Shown here piece after piece: positions 26,757 to 36,115 of a stretch of DNA of 64,000 nucleotides. The DNA is taken from positions 1 to 64,000 of the forward strand of contig DATKZY010000257.1 of assembly GCA_035527715.1 (NCBI GenBank). Reading direction: 5' to 3'. The position numbers and the translations under genes are program-made. The DNA is from DSUN01 sp035527715. Lineage in GTDB: Bacteria; Planctomycetota; PUPC01; DSUN01. Under the pieces are notes generated by a model. That model saw only the letters and a list, made by a program, of their open reading frames with translations, did no database searches and was not told the origin of the DNA. Numbering within the stretch: position 1 is the stretch's first letter; every line of letters begins with the position of its first letter.

Positions 26757-27971
26757 ATGCGGCGTTGCGTCGGGATCGCCGCCCTTTGCCTTTCCGCATC
26801 CGCCTTCGCCGCCGAGGCCCACCAGGACATCGTCCTGGGCACGACGGTGGGCACGGTGGACACGCAGCTCTTCATCCCCGGCGGGGTCAAGGTGCTCCGC
26901 GGTGTCCTGGTCCATGCGGCCCACTACAAGTTGAGTGCGACCGATCGCTGGGCCGAGGTGTGCCGCACGCTCGGCTTCGCCCACGCGGCGCTGAACATCA
27001 ATCTCAAGGAGAACAACCGCCCGACCAAGCTCCGCAAGGCGCTCGACGAGGGGCTCAAGGAGTTCGCCCCCAAGAGCGGCCACCCCGAGCTGCCGAACCT
27101 GCCGTTTGCCGGCGTGGGGCACTCGGCCGGCGGAATGGTGTCGAGCGTGATGCTGCGGACGCCTGAGCGGACGCTCACGACCTGCGTGAGCTGCGGCTGG
27201 ATCGCCGACCCGGCGAAGCTGACGCCCGAGGCCGCCGCCGTGCCGCACGCCTTCACGCTGGGGGCGATTCCCGACGCCTTCAAGATGCTGCCGGGCATCG
27301 AGGAGCGCTTCCTGCCCGCGCGCAAGCAGGGGCGGCCCTGGGGCCTCGCCGTCCAGTGGGAGTGCGCGCACGACTGGGGCAACTCCGCCGCCTTCTTCGC
27401 TCCCTGGCTCGTCGCCGTGTGCGAGATGCGCATCCCGAAGGACTGGGATCCGCTGGCCGGGCCCCCGAAGCTCAAGGACGTGAAGCAGGACGACGGCTGG
27501 CTGGGCGACCGCTCGACGACCGAGGGGAACTTCGCCACGGTCGCCTCGTGGGCCGACTACCAGGGCGACAAGGCGCTCGCCACCTGGTTCCCCAGCCGCT
27601 ACGTGGCCTTCGTGTGGCGGGCCATGATGTCGAAAGATCCGCCCGTCGTGCTCGAGGCTGCGGCCGCCGACGGCTCGGCCAAGGTTTCGACCCGCGACCC
27701 CAAGTCCGACCACACGCTGATGCTCAACCCCGGGACGGATCTGCTCCTGACCACCTCCGTCAAGGAAGGCTTCAGCGCCAGGACGGTGTCGTTCTTCGAC
27801 GGCGACCGGCTCCTCGGCGAGGCGGGCAAGGCCCTGTGGCAGTTCACGTGGAAGGGCGCGGCCCAGGGGCCGCACGCGGTCTTCGCCCAGTGGACCACGC
27901 CCGACGGGAAGCAAGGCGTGTCGCACCCCGCCCTGGTCGTCGTGCGGGCGAAGGCGACCAAGCAGGAGTGA
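26757..27971 (+). CDS. Secreted alpha/beta-hydrolase
   Basis: A 404-residue protein with signal peptide (MRRCVGIAALCLSASAFA) and serine elbow GVGHSAGGM (Ser about 123). A C-terminal beta-rich domain (from about 290) contains repeated strands and could be a carbohydrate-binding or Ig-like module. It lies 9 nt after the HzsA-related gene and 10 nt before the toroid protein, so it is co-transcribed. Probably an esterase acting on polysaccharide-bound acyl groups; this is inference from neighbours. Confidence 0.75.
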   Translation: MRRCVGIAALCLSASAFAAEAHQDIVLGTTVGTVDTQLFIPGGVKVLRGVLVHAAHYKLSATDRWAEVCRTLGFAHAALNINLKENNRPTKLRKALDEGLKEFAPKSGHPELPNLPFAGVGHSAGGMVSSVMLRTPERTLTTCVSCGWIADPAKLTPEAAAVPHAFTLGAIPDAFKMLPGIEERFLPARKQGRPWGLAVQWECAHDWGNSAAFFAPWLVAVCEMRIPKDWDPLAGPPKLKDVKQDDGWLGDRSTTEGNFATVASWADYQGDKALATWFPSRYVAFVWRAMMSKDPPVVLEAAAADGSAKVSTRDPKSDHTLMLNPGTDLLLTTSVKEGFSARTVSFFDGDRLLGEAGKALWQFTWKGAAQGPHAVFAQWTTPDGKQGVSHPALVVVRAKATKQE

Positions 27972-27981
27972 GGAGTTCCCG

Positions 27982-30657
27982 ATGATGGTGCGTTGGCTTC
28001 TCGTCGGCGCGATGGTGTGTCTCGCCTCTCTGTCTCAGAGCGCTTTGACCCTCGCGGGCGAGGCGGCGCCGCCCGAGAAGACGGACGTGGATAACAGCAC
28101 GTGGGGGCTGACGTTCAGCGACTTCTTCGACGCGGGCAAGCCGCTCAACATGTATCCCTCGCGGCGCGAAGGCAAATGGGTGTGGGCCATCGGCACCTCG
28201 CGCATTCCTGGCCGCAACCGCTATGGCTGGAACACGGGCCGCTACTTCTCCGACATGGCCGGCGTGACGGTCACCGGCGACGCGATCAAAGGCACGTTCG
28301 AGGTCACGCTCTCGCCCGACCCGTGGGTGCCGGCCGACCGCAAGCCCCGGAAGGCCGTCATCGAGATTGACGCGAAGCTCACCGCCCCCGATCCGAAGGA
28401 CGCCAAGGCCATCCGCGGCATCGCGGGCACCTACAAGGCGAAGCTCGACGCCGGCATCAACCTCCGCGACAAGGAGCGGGCCACCGAGATCAGCGGCAGC
28501 GTCTCGGGCGGCGTGGGGCCGACCGAAATCCCCGACCTCGCCGCCTTCACCTACCAGCTCATGTTCGAGGACATCGTGCCCGGCGGGACGCCGAGCGACC
28601 AGCAGCGGCGGCTGGCCGTGAACCTCGGCATCGGCGACGGCAAGGTCGTGAGCGCCGAGGCCGGCCCCGTGAACCTGCGCCACGCCGCCTACGACCTTCA
28701 GCCCTTCGAGCCACCCGCCAACATCGCCCTCACGAAGGACACCATCGCCGGCACGCTCACCGTGCCCTTCATCTCGCTCGACGGCGAGCCCGTGGCCATC
28801 ACCATCGAGGTCAAGGGCGGCCGCGTCCAGGGCCTCCTCGCGGGCAGCTACGCCGCGAAGAGCGTCTCGGAGAGCGGTAAGAAGGAGGAGCGCGCCGGCT
28901 GCTGGGGCGGCGGCGTGCGGACCGGGCTGCCCGACATCGTGTACGCGAAGGACGACCGCCCCTGGTTCGTGCCCGTGAAGGACTGGAAGCCCGTCGCCCC
29001 CGGCGAGCACCCGCGCCTGTTCTTCCGCAAGAGCGACGTGCCCGAGCTGCGGCGGCGCGCCGGGACGCCCGAGGGCAAGCTCATCGTCGCCAGGCTCAAG
29101 CGCCTCCTCGGCGGCGGCGACGAGATGCCCACGTCGCTCAACCCCGCGAAGAAGGCATACGACGACAACAAGTTCAAGCGCGTCGAGGGCAGCTACACGA
29201 TCTGCCACGCCGCGGGCTTTGGCTTCCTCTACCAGCTCACAGGCGAGCGGAAGCATGCCGACCTCGCCCGCAAGTGCGTCGAGCTGGCCTTGGCCGGCCA
29301 GCGCGACGCCGACGACCGCTACGCCTGGGCCGCCCCCGGCGGCGAGCTGCGGGCCGGCCCCAGCATCGGTTGGTACGCCGTGGCCTACGACCTGTGCTAC
29401 GAGGCCTGGGACGAGGCGTTCCGCGTGAAGTTCGCCCAGGCGATCCAGAACTACGACGACAAGGAGGGCGGCGAGTGGGGCAAGGCTCAGCCCGAGGGCA
29501 TCAGCCTCCGCAGGATGGCCCTCACCCCCAAGCTCGGCCCCAACAGCAATCACTACGGCGCCGTGGCCGGCGGCTGCGGACTCGCCGTGCTCGCCATCCA
29601 GGGCGACCCGGGGACTGATGCCCAATTGCTCGACATCTACGACGAGGCCCTCCAGCGGAACATTCCGCGCGCCCTCAACAGCGGCTTCGGCGACGGCGGC
29701 TTCTTCTTCGAGGGACACGGCCCCGGGCAGATCGCGTCCGACACCGCCTACATTCCTTACCTCGAGGCGCTCCGCACGGCGCAGGGCCGCGACTACATCG
29801 CCGGCCCGCGGCCCAACGCGGCGAACGTCACGATGCTCCGCGTGTGGGAGCTGATCGGCCCGCCGGCCGTCTATCCCTACCGCGGCGCGCTCGGCGGCAC
29901 GTATGGCGGGCCGGACTTCTACCGCCTCCGCCACGGCCTGTCGCGCGGCGGCCAATTCGTCCAGGGCTTCGGCGCCGTGCCCGACGCGATGAAGCCGGCG
30001 CTCCTCTGGTGCTACAGCACGTTCGTGGACCCGAAGAGCGAGACGCCGCCGTGCGACACCGTGAGCCCCTATCCTCACCGCCCGATGCTCGCCTTGATCA
30101 ACTGGCCGTTCGGCCTGGAGCCGAAGAACCCCGGCGACGTGCTGCCCAAGGTCCACCGCGACTCGGTCTACGAGTACTTCGTCTTCCGTAATCGCTGGCA
30201 GGACAACGACGACATCGTGGTCACCGCGCTGCTCAACGGCTTCGCCGACGTGAAGCCCCGCGACGTGATGGCCTGGGGCCTTGGCGGCCTGCGCCTCTCG
30301 TTCACCTCGCCCGCCCGTGGCCGAGTGAAGGAGATGGTCGCCGGCGCCGACCGCTCGGGCGTCATCTCGACCGGCGAGTCGTCGCTCGCCGTGGACTTCA
30401 GCAAGGCGAGCGGGGCCGATGCCCTGATCGTCGTCGCGCCCGTCGAGAAGGGCGAGCCGAGGAAGGTCAGCGATCCGAAAGCCAAGGTCGGCCGCTACGA
30501 GGCGGGCAAGACCGGCTTCCACGTGATGACACTCTCCGCCAGCGGCCAGCACCCCGAGGTCAAGGTCGAGGGCGACGCGCTCCTCATCGGCAAGCAGTCC
30601 GTCAGGTTCGACGGCAAGAAGATCGTCCTGGGCGTCTTCACGCTCGCTACTCCGTGA
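27982..30657 (+). CDS. Secreted (alpha/alpha)-toroid polysaccharide lyase-like protein
   Basis: An 891-residue protein with a signal peptide. Residues about 30-310 are beta-rich repeats of unknown type. From about 343 HPRLFFRKSDVPELRRR opens a helical toroid typical of heparinase II/III and alginate-lyase-like proteins; PNSNHYGAVAGG and GGFFFEGHGPGQ lie where Asn/His/Tyr active-site residues occur in that fold. A C-terminal beta-sandwich (about 690-891) completes the usual architecture. It likely cleaves uronic-acid-containing or sulphated polysaccharide, though hydrolase activity is possible. Confidence 0.65.
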   Translation: MMVRWLLVGAMVCLASLSQSALTLAGEAAPPEKTDVDNSTWGLTFSDFFDAGKPLNMYPSRREGKWVWAIGTSRIPGRNRYGWNTGRYFSDMAGVTVTGDAIKGTFEVTLSPDPWVPADRKPRKAVIEIDAKLTAPDPKDAKAIRGIAGTYKAKLDAGINLRDKERATEISGSVSGGVGPTEIPDLAAFTYQLMFEDIVPGGTPSDQQRRLAVNLGIGDGKVVSAEAGPVNLRHAAYDLQPFEPPANIALTKDTIAGTLTVPFISLDGEPVAITIEVKGGRVQGLLAGSYAAKSVSESGKKEERAGCWGGGVRTGLPDIVYAKDDRPWFVPVKDWKPVAPGEHPRLFFRKSDVPELRRRAGTPEGKLIVARLKRLLGGGDEMPTSLNPAKKAYDDNKFKRVEGSYTICHAAGFGFLYQLTGERKHADLARKCVELALAGQRDADDRYAWAAPGGELRAGPSIGWYAVAYDLCYEAWDEAFRVKFAQAIQNYDDKEGGEWGKAQPEGISLRRMALTPKLGPNSNHYGAVAGGCGLAVLAIQGDPGTDAQLLDIYDEALQRNIPRALNSGFGDGGFFFEGHGPGQIASDTAYIPYLEALRTAQGRDYIAGPRPNAANVTMLRVWELIGPPAVYPYRGALGGTYGGPDFYRLRHGLSRGGQFVQGFGAVPDAMKPALLWCYSTFVDPKSETPPCDTVSPYPHRPMLALINWPFGLEPKNPGDVLPKVHRDSVYEYFVFRNRWQDNDDIVVTALLNGFADVKPRDVMAWGLGGLRLSFTSPARGRVKEMVAGADRSGVISTGESSLAVDFSKASGADALIVVAPVEKGEPRKVSDPKAKVGRYEAGKTGFHVMTLSASGQHPEVKVEGDALLIGKQSVRFDGKKIVLGVFTLATP

Positions 30658-30674
30658 GCGAAAGGGGCAAGAGA

Positions 30675-31718
30675 ATGGCCAGGATGCGGTTCGTCGTGGC
30701 GTTTCTTGCTTGCGTCGCAGTGGGCGAGGCGGTCGGCGCGGCGCCTCCGCGAAAGCCCCTGCCCGAGGGCAACGCGGGCATCGCCGCGAAATACCCCGGC
30801 GACAGGGGGATCGAGAAGGACCCCGCCGTCGTCTTCGCCGAGACGTTCGACGTGGCGGCGGTGGACGACCTGAAGAAGCGTTGGGACACGGTGAAGAACG
30901 CCAACATCATGTCGCTCTCGGACGACGTGCCGGCGGGCAGCAGCGGGCGGCGGTCGCTGCTGATGACCCACGTGGGCGGGAAGGGGGAGGGGGCGAACCT
31001 CTACCGCCGCCTCCTGCCCGGCTACGAGAAGCTGCACGTGCGCTTCTACGTGAAGTTCGACGCCGATTGCGGCCCAATCCACCACTTCTTCCACGTCGGC
31101 GGCTACAACCCGCCCACCCGCTTCCCGCAGGGCGGGGCGGGCGTGCGGCCCCGCGGCAACGAGCGCTTCACCACGGGCGTCGAGCCCTTCGGCAATGCCT
31201 GGCGGTGGGACTTCTACAGCTACTGGATGGAGATGCGGGGCAGCCCGCCGCGCGGGCAGACGTGGGGCAACTCCTTCGTCCACGACCCCGCCTTCAAGGC
31301 CGAGCGCGGCAAATGGGTCTGCGCCGAGCTGATGATGAAGCTCAACGACGTCGGCGACTCCAACGGCGAGCAGGCCCTCTGGATTGACGGCAAGCTCGTC
31401 GGCCACCTCGGCAAGGGCTTCCCCAAGGGCAAGTGGACCTTCGACAAGTTCCTCAAGGACCAGGGCGGCGAGGCGATTCGCTGGAACGACGCGAAGGGCG
31501 ACCGCGAGCGGTTCCGCGTCGCCGAGGGCGGCGAGCCGTTCGAGGGCTTCCGCTGGCGCAACGCCGAGGCGCTCAAGATCAACTTCGTCTGGCCCCTCTT
31601 CTACATCACCAAGTCGCCCCAGGGCCACGTGAGCAAGGTCTGGTTCGACCAGGTCGTGGCCGCCAAGGACTACATCGGGCCGATCGCGCCCGCCACGGCA
31701 GGGAAGGGCGCGAGGTGA
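30675..31718 (+). CDS. Secreted jelly-roll protein, possible polysaccharide lyase or lectin
   Basis: A 347-residue protein. The ATG at 30675 has AGGGGC upstream and opens a signal peptide (MARMRFVVAFLACVAVG); an upstream GTG at 30654 overlapping the previous stop is less likely. The body is rich in beta strands and aromatic residues (YVKFDADCGPIHHFFHVGG, WRWDFYSYWMEM), reminiscent of concanavalin-like polysaccharide lyase or lectin folds. I cannot name a family with confidence. It overlaps the next gene by GTGA. Confidence 0.6.
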   Translation: MARMRFVVAFLACVAVGEAVGAAPPRKPLPEGNAGIAAKYPGDRGIEKDPAVVFAETFDVAAVDDLKKRWDTVKNANIMSLSDDVPAGSSGRRSLLMTHVGGKGEGANLYRRLLPGYEKLHVRFYVKFDADCGPIHHFFHVGGYNPPTRFPQGGAGVRPRGNERFTTGVEPFGNAWRWDFYSYWMEMRGSPPRGQTWGNSFVHDPAFKAERGKWVCAELMMKLNDVGDSNGEQALWIDGKLVGHLGKGFPKGKWTFDKFLKDQGGEAIRWNDAKGDRERFRVAEGGEPFEGFRWRNAEALKINFVWPLFYITKSPQGHVSKVWFDQVVAAKDYIGPIAPATAGKGAR

Positions 31719-34700
31719 GGAACACGTTGCTGGCCTCGCTCTGCGTGCTCCTGTGCGGCACCGTGCGCGCCGGCGAGGGCACAGCCGTGCTGGAGGCCGA
31801 GAAGCTGGTCGCCGGCCGCGGCGAGGTGTTCCGCGAGAAGGCTGCGTCGGGCGGCCAAGTGGCCATCGTGCGCTGGGGGCGGATGCTCGAGGCATCGCCC
31901 AAGCTGGCGCCCGGCCTCTACGAAGCCACCGCCTGGGTCTCCGCGCACCCCATCGAGTTGCTCCACCGCCTCGCCGTGACGCTTCAGGCCGGCGGCGAGC
32001 AGCGGACGGCGCAGGCCGCGTGGTTCGACCGCTCGGGCGTCTACATTCCCATCATCCTCCGCGTGGCCCACGCCGGCGGGTCGCTGGCGCTCGCGCTCGA
32101 CGCCCGCGGCGCCTCGGGCTTCGACGGCATGCGCCGACAGAAGAGCGAGGAGGAGAAGGAGTACCTCGAGAAGCTCGAGAAGGACTTCCTCGGCAAAGGC
32201 CCCGTTGACACCGCAGGCGACGCGCTCGGCGAACTGGAGGAGGGGAAGGACCTCCGCTCGCTCGGGCCGCAGGAACTGTATGTCGCGTGCGACCGCATCG
32301 AGGTGCGCAAGCTCGCCGACATTGAGGCCATCGTCACCGCCGTCCGCCTGGACAAGGTTCACTACCTGCCCGGCGAGGAGGTGAAGGCCGAGGTGGACGC
32401 GCGAGCCGTCGCGGGCGCCGGCGACTTCCACCTCACGGCGCTCGAAGTCCGCGAGCGCTCCACCTGCCGCGCCGTCTTCGAGAAGGACGTGCAGCTGGGC
32501 GAAGAGCCGACGACGCTCTCCTTCGCCTGCAAGCTCGACGAGGCGGAGTTCGGGCGCGAGCTTCTCGCCGTGGTGACCCGTCAGGGCAAGGTCCCCGAGA
32601 CCACACCAGCCGCCCTCGCCGATCCAGCCAGGGGCTTCCCGGGCAGCCGCTCCGAGGTCTTCGGCGTCAGCCGAAACGTCTATCGAGTCGGCATCACCGG
32701 CGGCGCTGGCGGCCATCATCGGGCGGGCATGACTGCCGAGCAGTTCGCGAAGACCATGCAGGCGAACAAGCGGGCCTACGCCAACTACTTCGAGGTCTTC
32801 GCCTGGGCGCCGTGCGACTACTCGGAGATGACGCCCGACACCGAGTTCTTCCTCTCGGGCCAGACGCAGTACCACGGCTCGGTGAGCGCGTTCAAGGCGC
32901 TCCTCGCCGAGGCGCACAAGGTGGGCGTCAAGGGCATCACCTACGGCAAGGCGTGCGCGGGCGGCACCGCGGGCTGGGAGACGTTTCGCCGCCACCCCGA
33001 CTTCTTCGGCATCGCCGCCTGGTGCGGCGTCAGCTCCGACCGCATCGGTGTCTTCAACTGCGAGCGCATGCTCCGCAACGAGCATTCCCTCGCCGGCCCC
33101 GAGGCGGGCGGATGGCAGGACTGGCAGAGCGCCTGGGTCAACGCCGCATGCGACGCCGCGGTGGACCTCGGCGCCGACGAGATCGCCGCGAGCGCGAAGA
33201 TGCTCGGCTGGGACGGCGTGCGGTGGGACGGCCATTTCGTTGGCAACATGGCCCGCTGCAAGAAGCGGCTCAACGCGGCGCTGCCCCACTTCGTCCACGG
33301 CTACAACATCGCCTTCGCCCGCCCAGGCTCCAAGCTCTTCCTGCCCGACAAGAACGTCGAGGACTTCCACGAGTGCGCCCGCGGCCACGGCCTGATGATG
33401 GACGAAAGCGTCCGCGACTGGAGCCACACCAACTTCTCCCCCGGCCACACGCGGCCGTTCTACGAGGCCATCTGCCGCGAGGCCGACTACCTCAAGCGCA
33501 TCGGCGGCCTCCCTCTCTTCATCACCTTCGACATGGCCAGCGAGCTGGACCGAGCGTACAACGTCCTCTGCGGCCTTGCCGCCGGCCAGCGCTACACCTA
33601 CCTCACCACGCCCGGCGTGTGGCCCTACGGCGACATGGCCAAGTGGCTCACCCGCTTCTCCGCCTTCGTGTGGGACGACACGAAGCGGCTGAAGGACCCC
33701 GAGCACTGGCTCGCGGTGGGCGACGGGAAGGCGGAGCTGTGGTGGAGCGAATCGTGCTGGCTGCGCGACGTGGCTCCGGGCCGCAAGCAGCTTCTCGTGA
33801 GCATCGTCAACCCGCCCCGCTACCCCGCCTTCTGCAATCGCGTGCAACTGCCGTCGGCCAAGCGAAGCGACGTGCGGCTCATCCTCACACTGCCCGAAGG
33901 CGTCAAGGTCGCGTCGGCCGCCCACCTCTCGCCCGACCTGCCCGCTGGCCAGGAAGCACTCGAAGCCCAAGTGGCGGGCGGAAAGTGCTCAGTCGTCGTG
34001 CCTCGCATCGCCACCTGGAGCATCGTCCTCTTCGACCTCGAATGCGCCGCCGAGCCGTTCCCCCTCACCAGCCCCGTCGAGGACGCCGCTGCCGCCATGG
34101 CCGCCCAGCGCGAGGCGGAGGAGAAGGCGAAGAAGAACATCAGGCCAGCGCCGCCCAAGCCCGGCCGCAACTGGGACGACTACGGGCACACCCACAACTA
34201 CGATGCCGATGAGGAGAAGGCGCCCGAGGTCGCGAAGCAGCTCGTCGAACGCCTCGCCCGCCCGAAGGAGATTCGCCTCGCGCGAAACGGCGAACTGGAC
34301 GTGCATCACTGCCGCGGCCTCTTCTCCTGGCTCAACGACGTGGCGTCCGCCGTCGGCGTTGTCGGCGGCGGCAACCAGTCCGTCTCCTACCTCGAACGCC
34401 GCGGCTGGACCCTCAACCCCCGCTCCCTCGACGAGTTCCCCGAGACCTACGCCCAGCTTCTCCAGAACGACGTGCTGGTCCTCGACAACATCCACGCCGA
34501 GGAGCTTGGGCTGCTCCGCCGCGTGATGGTCAAGGACTTCGTGGAGGCGGGCGGCGGGCTGCTCGTCTTCGGCGGACACTTCAACCTCTCGGCCGGCCGC
34601 GACCACACGACCTGGCTCGAAGCCCTGATGCCCCTCACCATCCGCCGCTACGCCGACCTCGCGAAGGAGCCGAAGGGCTTCCCTCTCGCACCGAGGGACG

Positions 34701-35890
34701 CCGCGTTCTTCCCCGACCGCATTGACTGGGCCAAGGCGCCATCGGCCTTCACCGTGGACACCTCGCCGCTGAAGCCCGGCGCGAAGGTGCTCGTGGCGGC
34801 GGGCGAGCATCCGGCCCTCGTGGCCGGCACGTTCGGCAAGGGGCGCGTGATCGTCGTGATGATCAACTCCCACGGCGACCCCGCCCCGGGCACGACGCCC
34901 TACTGGGCGTGGCCCCACTGGCCGCGCGTCGTGGGCGCCTGCATCGCGTGGTTGGCCGAGGGCTTCAGGGAACGCTCGGCCGAGGCCGCCCGCGCCGAAC
35001 GCGACCCCAACGCCCCCACGCCCGACGCGCTCTTCGTCGGCGCCTCCGAGATGAAGGACGAGGAGCTGACCGCCAAGCTCCGCCTGGCCGCCCGCAACGT
35101 CGTGGACAAGGATTCTGCCAGGCTCCTCGTCCAGTGCGCCCTCATCCACTCGAAACGCCTCACCGACCCCGAGGTGCTCACGCCCGTCATCGAGGCGGCC
35201 GAGCCCTTCATTGACGCCTCCTGGCTCGACCTGGCGGAGAAGATGCTCGATGCCCTGGAGCCGCGCCTCGTCGGGGCGGGCCTCCGCGTCCTCGGCGCCA
35301 GCAAGGACGCGACGAAGCGCGACATCCTGGAGAAGGCCCTGGACCACCGCGACGAGGAGGTGGTGCGCGAGGCCCTCGTCGCCCTCGGCTCGCTCGGCGA
35401 CCCCCAGGCGGCGCCCGCCCTCGAACGCTTCCTCGCCAAGGAGAGCGACTTGCGCTTCGTCGCCGCCACCGCCCTGATGCGCCTCCGCACCCCCGGCAGC
35501 ACCAGGCGGGCGCTGGAACAGTACGCCCACCACCTCAAGCGCATCCGCGACCTCAAGGGCGGGCGGGCATCGCTCCTCGACGACCTCTACGGCGGCACGT
35601 CGTTCAAGCTCACGCCCCTCGCCCGGCGGCGCCTCGAGAAACGCCTCCAACAGCTCATCCGCACACAGAAGCTCGCCCTTCAAGACGCCGCTCACTTCGA
35701 AAAGCTCCTGCGGACGATGGACGACGTTCAGACCGCGGAGTTCGTCGAGTTCCTCGCCGCCTGCGACAACCCCGACGTGACGCCGCTCGCCCATGCCGTC
35801 CTGGCGCGTCTGCCCGCCGAGAAGCTCAGGCTCTACGGCCCCAAGCTCGCCGCCGCCCGGCTCCCCGGCATCCGCCTCCTCGCCGAGTGA
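31715..35890 (+). CDS. Giant secreted fusion: TIM-barrel glycosidase-like, glutamine-amidotransferase-like and HEAT repeats
   Basis: A 1391-residue protein starting with GTG at 31715 (GTGA overlap with the preceding stop) and a signal peptide. Residues about 20-320 are beta-rich; about 322-640 look like a glycoside-hydrolase TIM barrel (GWDGVRWDGHF near 495-505, similar in layout to GH66-type enzymes). A charged helix near 800-815 links to a region (about 860-1090) with QNDVLVLDNIHAEEL and EAGGGLLVFGGHF, resembling the class I glutamine-amidotransferase-like fold seen in ThuA and DUF4159 groups. From about 1112 to the end, HEAT-type helices such as EVVREALVALGSLGDPQAAP form a solenoid. The combination is unusual; function in polymer breakdown is inferred from neighbours. 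Confidence 0.65.
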   Translation: MRNTLLASLCVLLCGTVRAGEGTAVLEAEKLVAGRGEVFREKAASGGQVAIVRWGRMLEASPKLAPGLYEATAWVSAHPIELLHRLAVTLQAGGEQRTAQAAWFDRSGVYIPIILRVAHAGGSLALALDARGASGFDGMRRQKSEEEKEYLEKLEKDFLGKGPVDTAGDALGELEEGKDLRSLGPQELYVACDRIEVRKLADIEAIVTAVRLDKVHYLPGEEVKAEVDARAVAGAGDFHLTALEVRERSTCRAVFEKDVQLGEEPTTLSFACKLDEAEFGRELLAVVTRQGKVPETTPAALADPARGFPGSRSEVFGVSRNVYRVGITGGAGGHHRAGMTAEQFAKTMQANKRAYANYFEVFAWAPCDYSEMTPDTEFFLSGQTQYHGSVSAFKALLAEAHKVGVKGITYGKACAGGTAGWETFRRHPDFFGIAAWCGVSSDRIGVFNCERMLRNEHSLAGPEAGGWQDWQSAWVNAACDAAVDLGADEIAASAKMLGWDGVRWDGHFVGNMARCKKRLNAALPHFVHGYNIAFARPGSKLFLPDKNVEDFHECARGHGLMMDESVRDWSHTNFSPGHTRPFYEAICREADYLKRIGGLPLFITFDMASELDRAYNVLCGLAAGQRYTYLTTPGVWPYGDMAKWLTRFSAFVWDDTKRLKDPEHWLAVGDGKAELWWSESCWLRDVAPGRKQLLVSIVNPPRYPAFCNRVQLPSAKRSDVRLILTLPEGVKVASAAHLSPDLPAGQEALEAQVAGGKCSVVVPRIATWSIVLFDLECAAEPFPLTSPVEDAAAAMAAQREAEEKAKKNIRPAPPKPGRNWDDYGHTHNYDADEEKAPEVAKQLVERLARPKEIRLARNGELDVHHCRGLFSWLNDVASAVGVVGGGNQSVSYLERRGWTLNPRSLDEFPETYAQLLQNDVLVLDNIHAEELGLLRRVMVKDFVEAGGGLLVFGGHFNLSAGRDHTTWLEALMPLTIRRYADLAKEPKGFPLAPRDAAFFPDRIDWAKAPSAFTVDTSPLKPGAKVLVAAGEHPALVAGTFGKGRVIVVMINSHGDPAPGTTPYWAWPHWPRVVGACIAWLAEGFRERSAEAARAERDPNAPTPDALFVGASEMKDEELTAKLRLAARNVVDKDSARLLVQCALIHSKRLTDPEVLTPVIEAAEPFIDASWLDLAEKMLDALEPRLVGAGLRVLGASKDATKRDILEKALDHRDEEVVREALVALGSLGDPQAAPALERFLAKESDLRFVAATALMRLRTPGSTRRALEQYAHHLKRIRDLKGGRASLLDDLYGGTSFKLTPLARRRLEKRLQQLIRTQKLALQDAAHFEKLLRTMDDVQTAEFVEFLAACDNPDVTPLAHAVLARLPAEKLRLYGPKLAAARLPGIRLLAE

Positions 35891-35912
35891 CCGCCCGTGC
35901 CCCCCTCAGGCG

Positions 35913-36042
35913 CTAGTGGATCAATCCCTCCCCCCGTGGTTTTGATCCACTAGTGGGCCTTTCCAAAGGCTTGGCACATAGAGACTTACGACGCCACCTG
36001 CTAGAGGATCAGGCGGTTGCCCCCGAATGGTTGATCCACTAG
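35913..36042. repeat. Tandem inverted repeats with CTAGTGGATCAA arms
   Basis: IR1: CTAGTGGATCAA (35913-35924) and its exact complement TTGATCCACTAG (35942-35953), 17-nt C-rich loop. IR2: CTAGAGGATCAG (36001-36012) and TTGATCCACTAG (36031-36042), 18-nt C-rich loop, 10 of 12 pairs. Between them lies a third hairpin GCCTTT-CC-AAAGGC (35957-35970). The cluster sits between convergent genes at the end of the TIR island. It may terminate transcription from both sides or be a recombination site. Confidence 0.85.
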
Positions 36043-36115
36043 ATAGCTCGGCACGATTCCCGGTCGTTGTGGTCTTTGGTGTCACGATACTGTGATCGCG
36101 CAAGGGCCGGGCGGT

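Noticed and set aside
23703..27926. Very long antisense open frame (about 1400 codons)
   Set aside because: It covers two well-supported plus-strand genes and the nonamer repeat; translation is Arg/Gly/Val/Asp low-complexity shadow.
30654..30674. GTG start at 30654 for the jelly-roll protein
   Set aside because: It would overlap the previous stop but lacks a ribosome site; ATG 30675 has one and gives a clean signal peptide.
35913..36042. Integron attC site
   Set aside because: The arms lack the attC core GTTRRRY and no integron integrase is present; palindromic structure alone is not enough.
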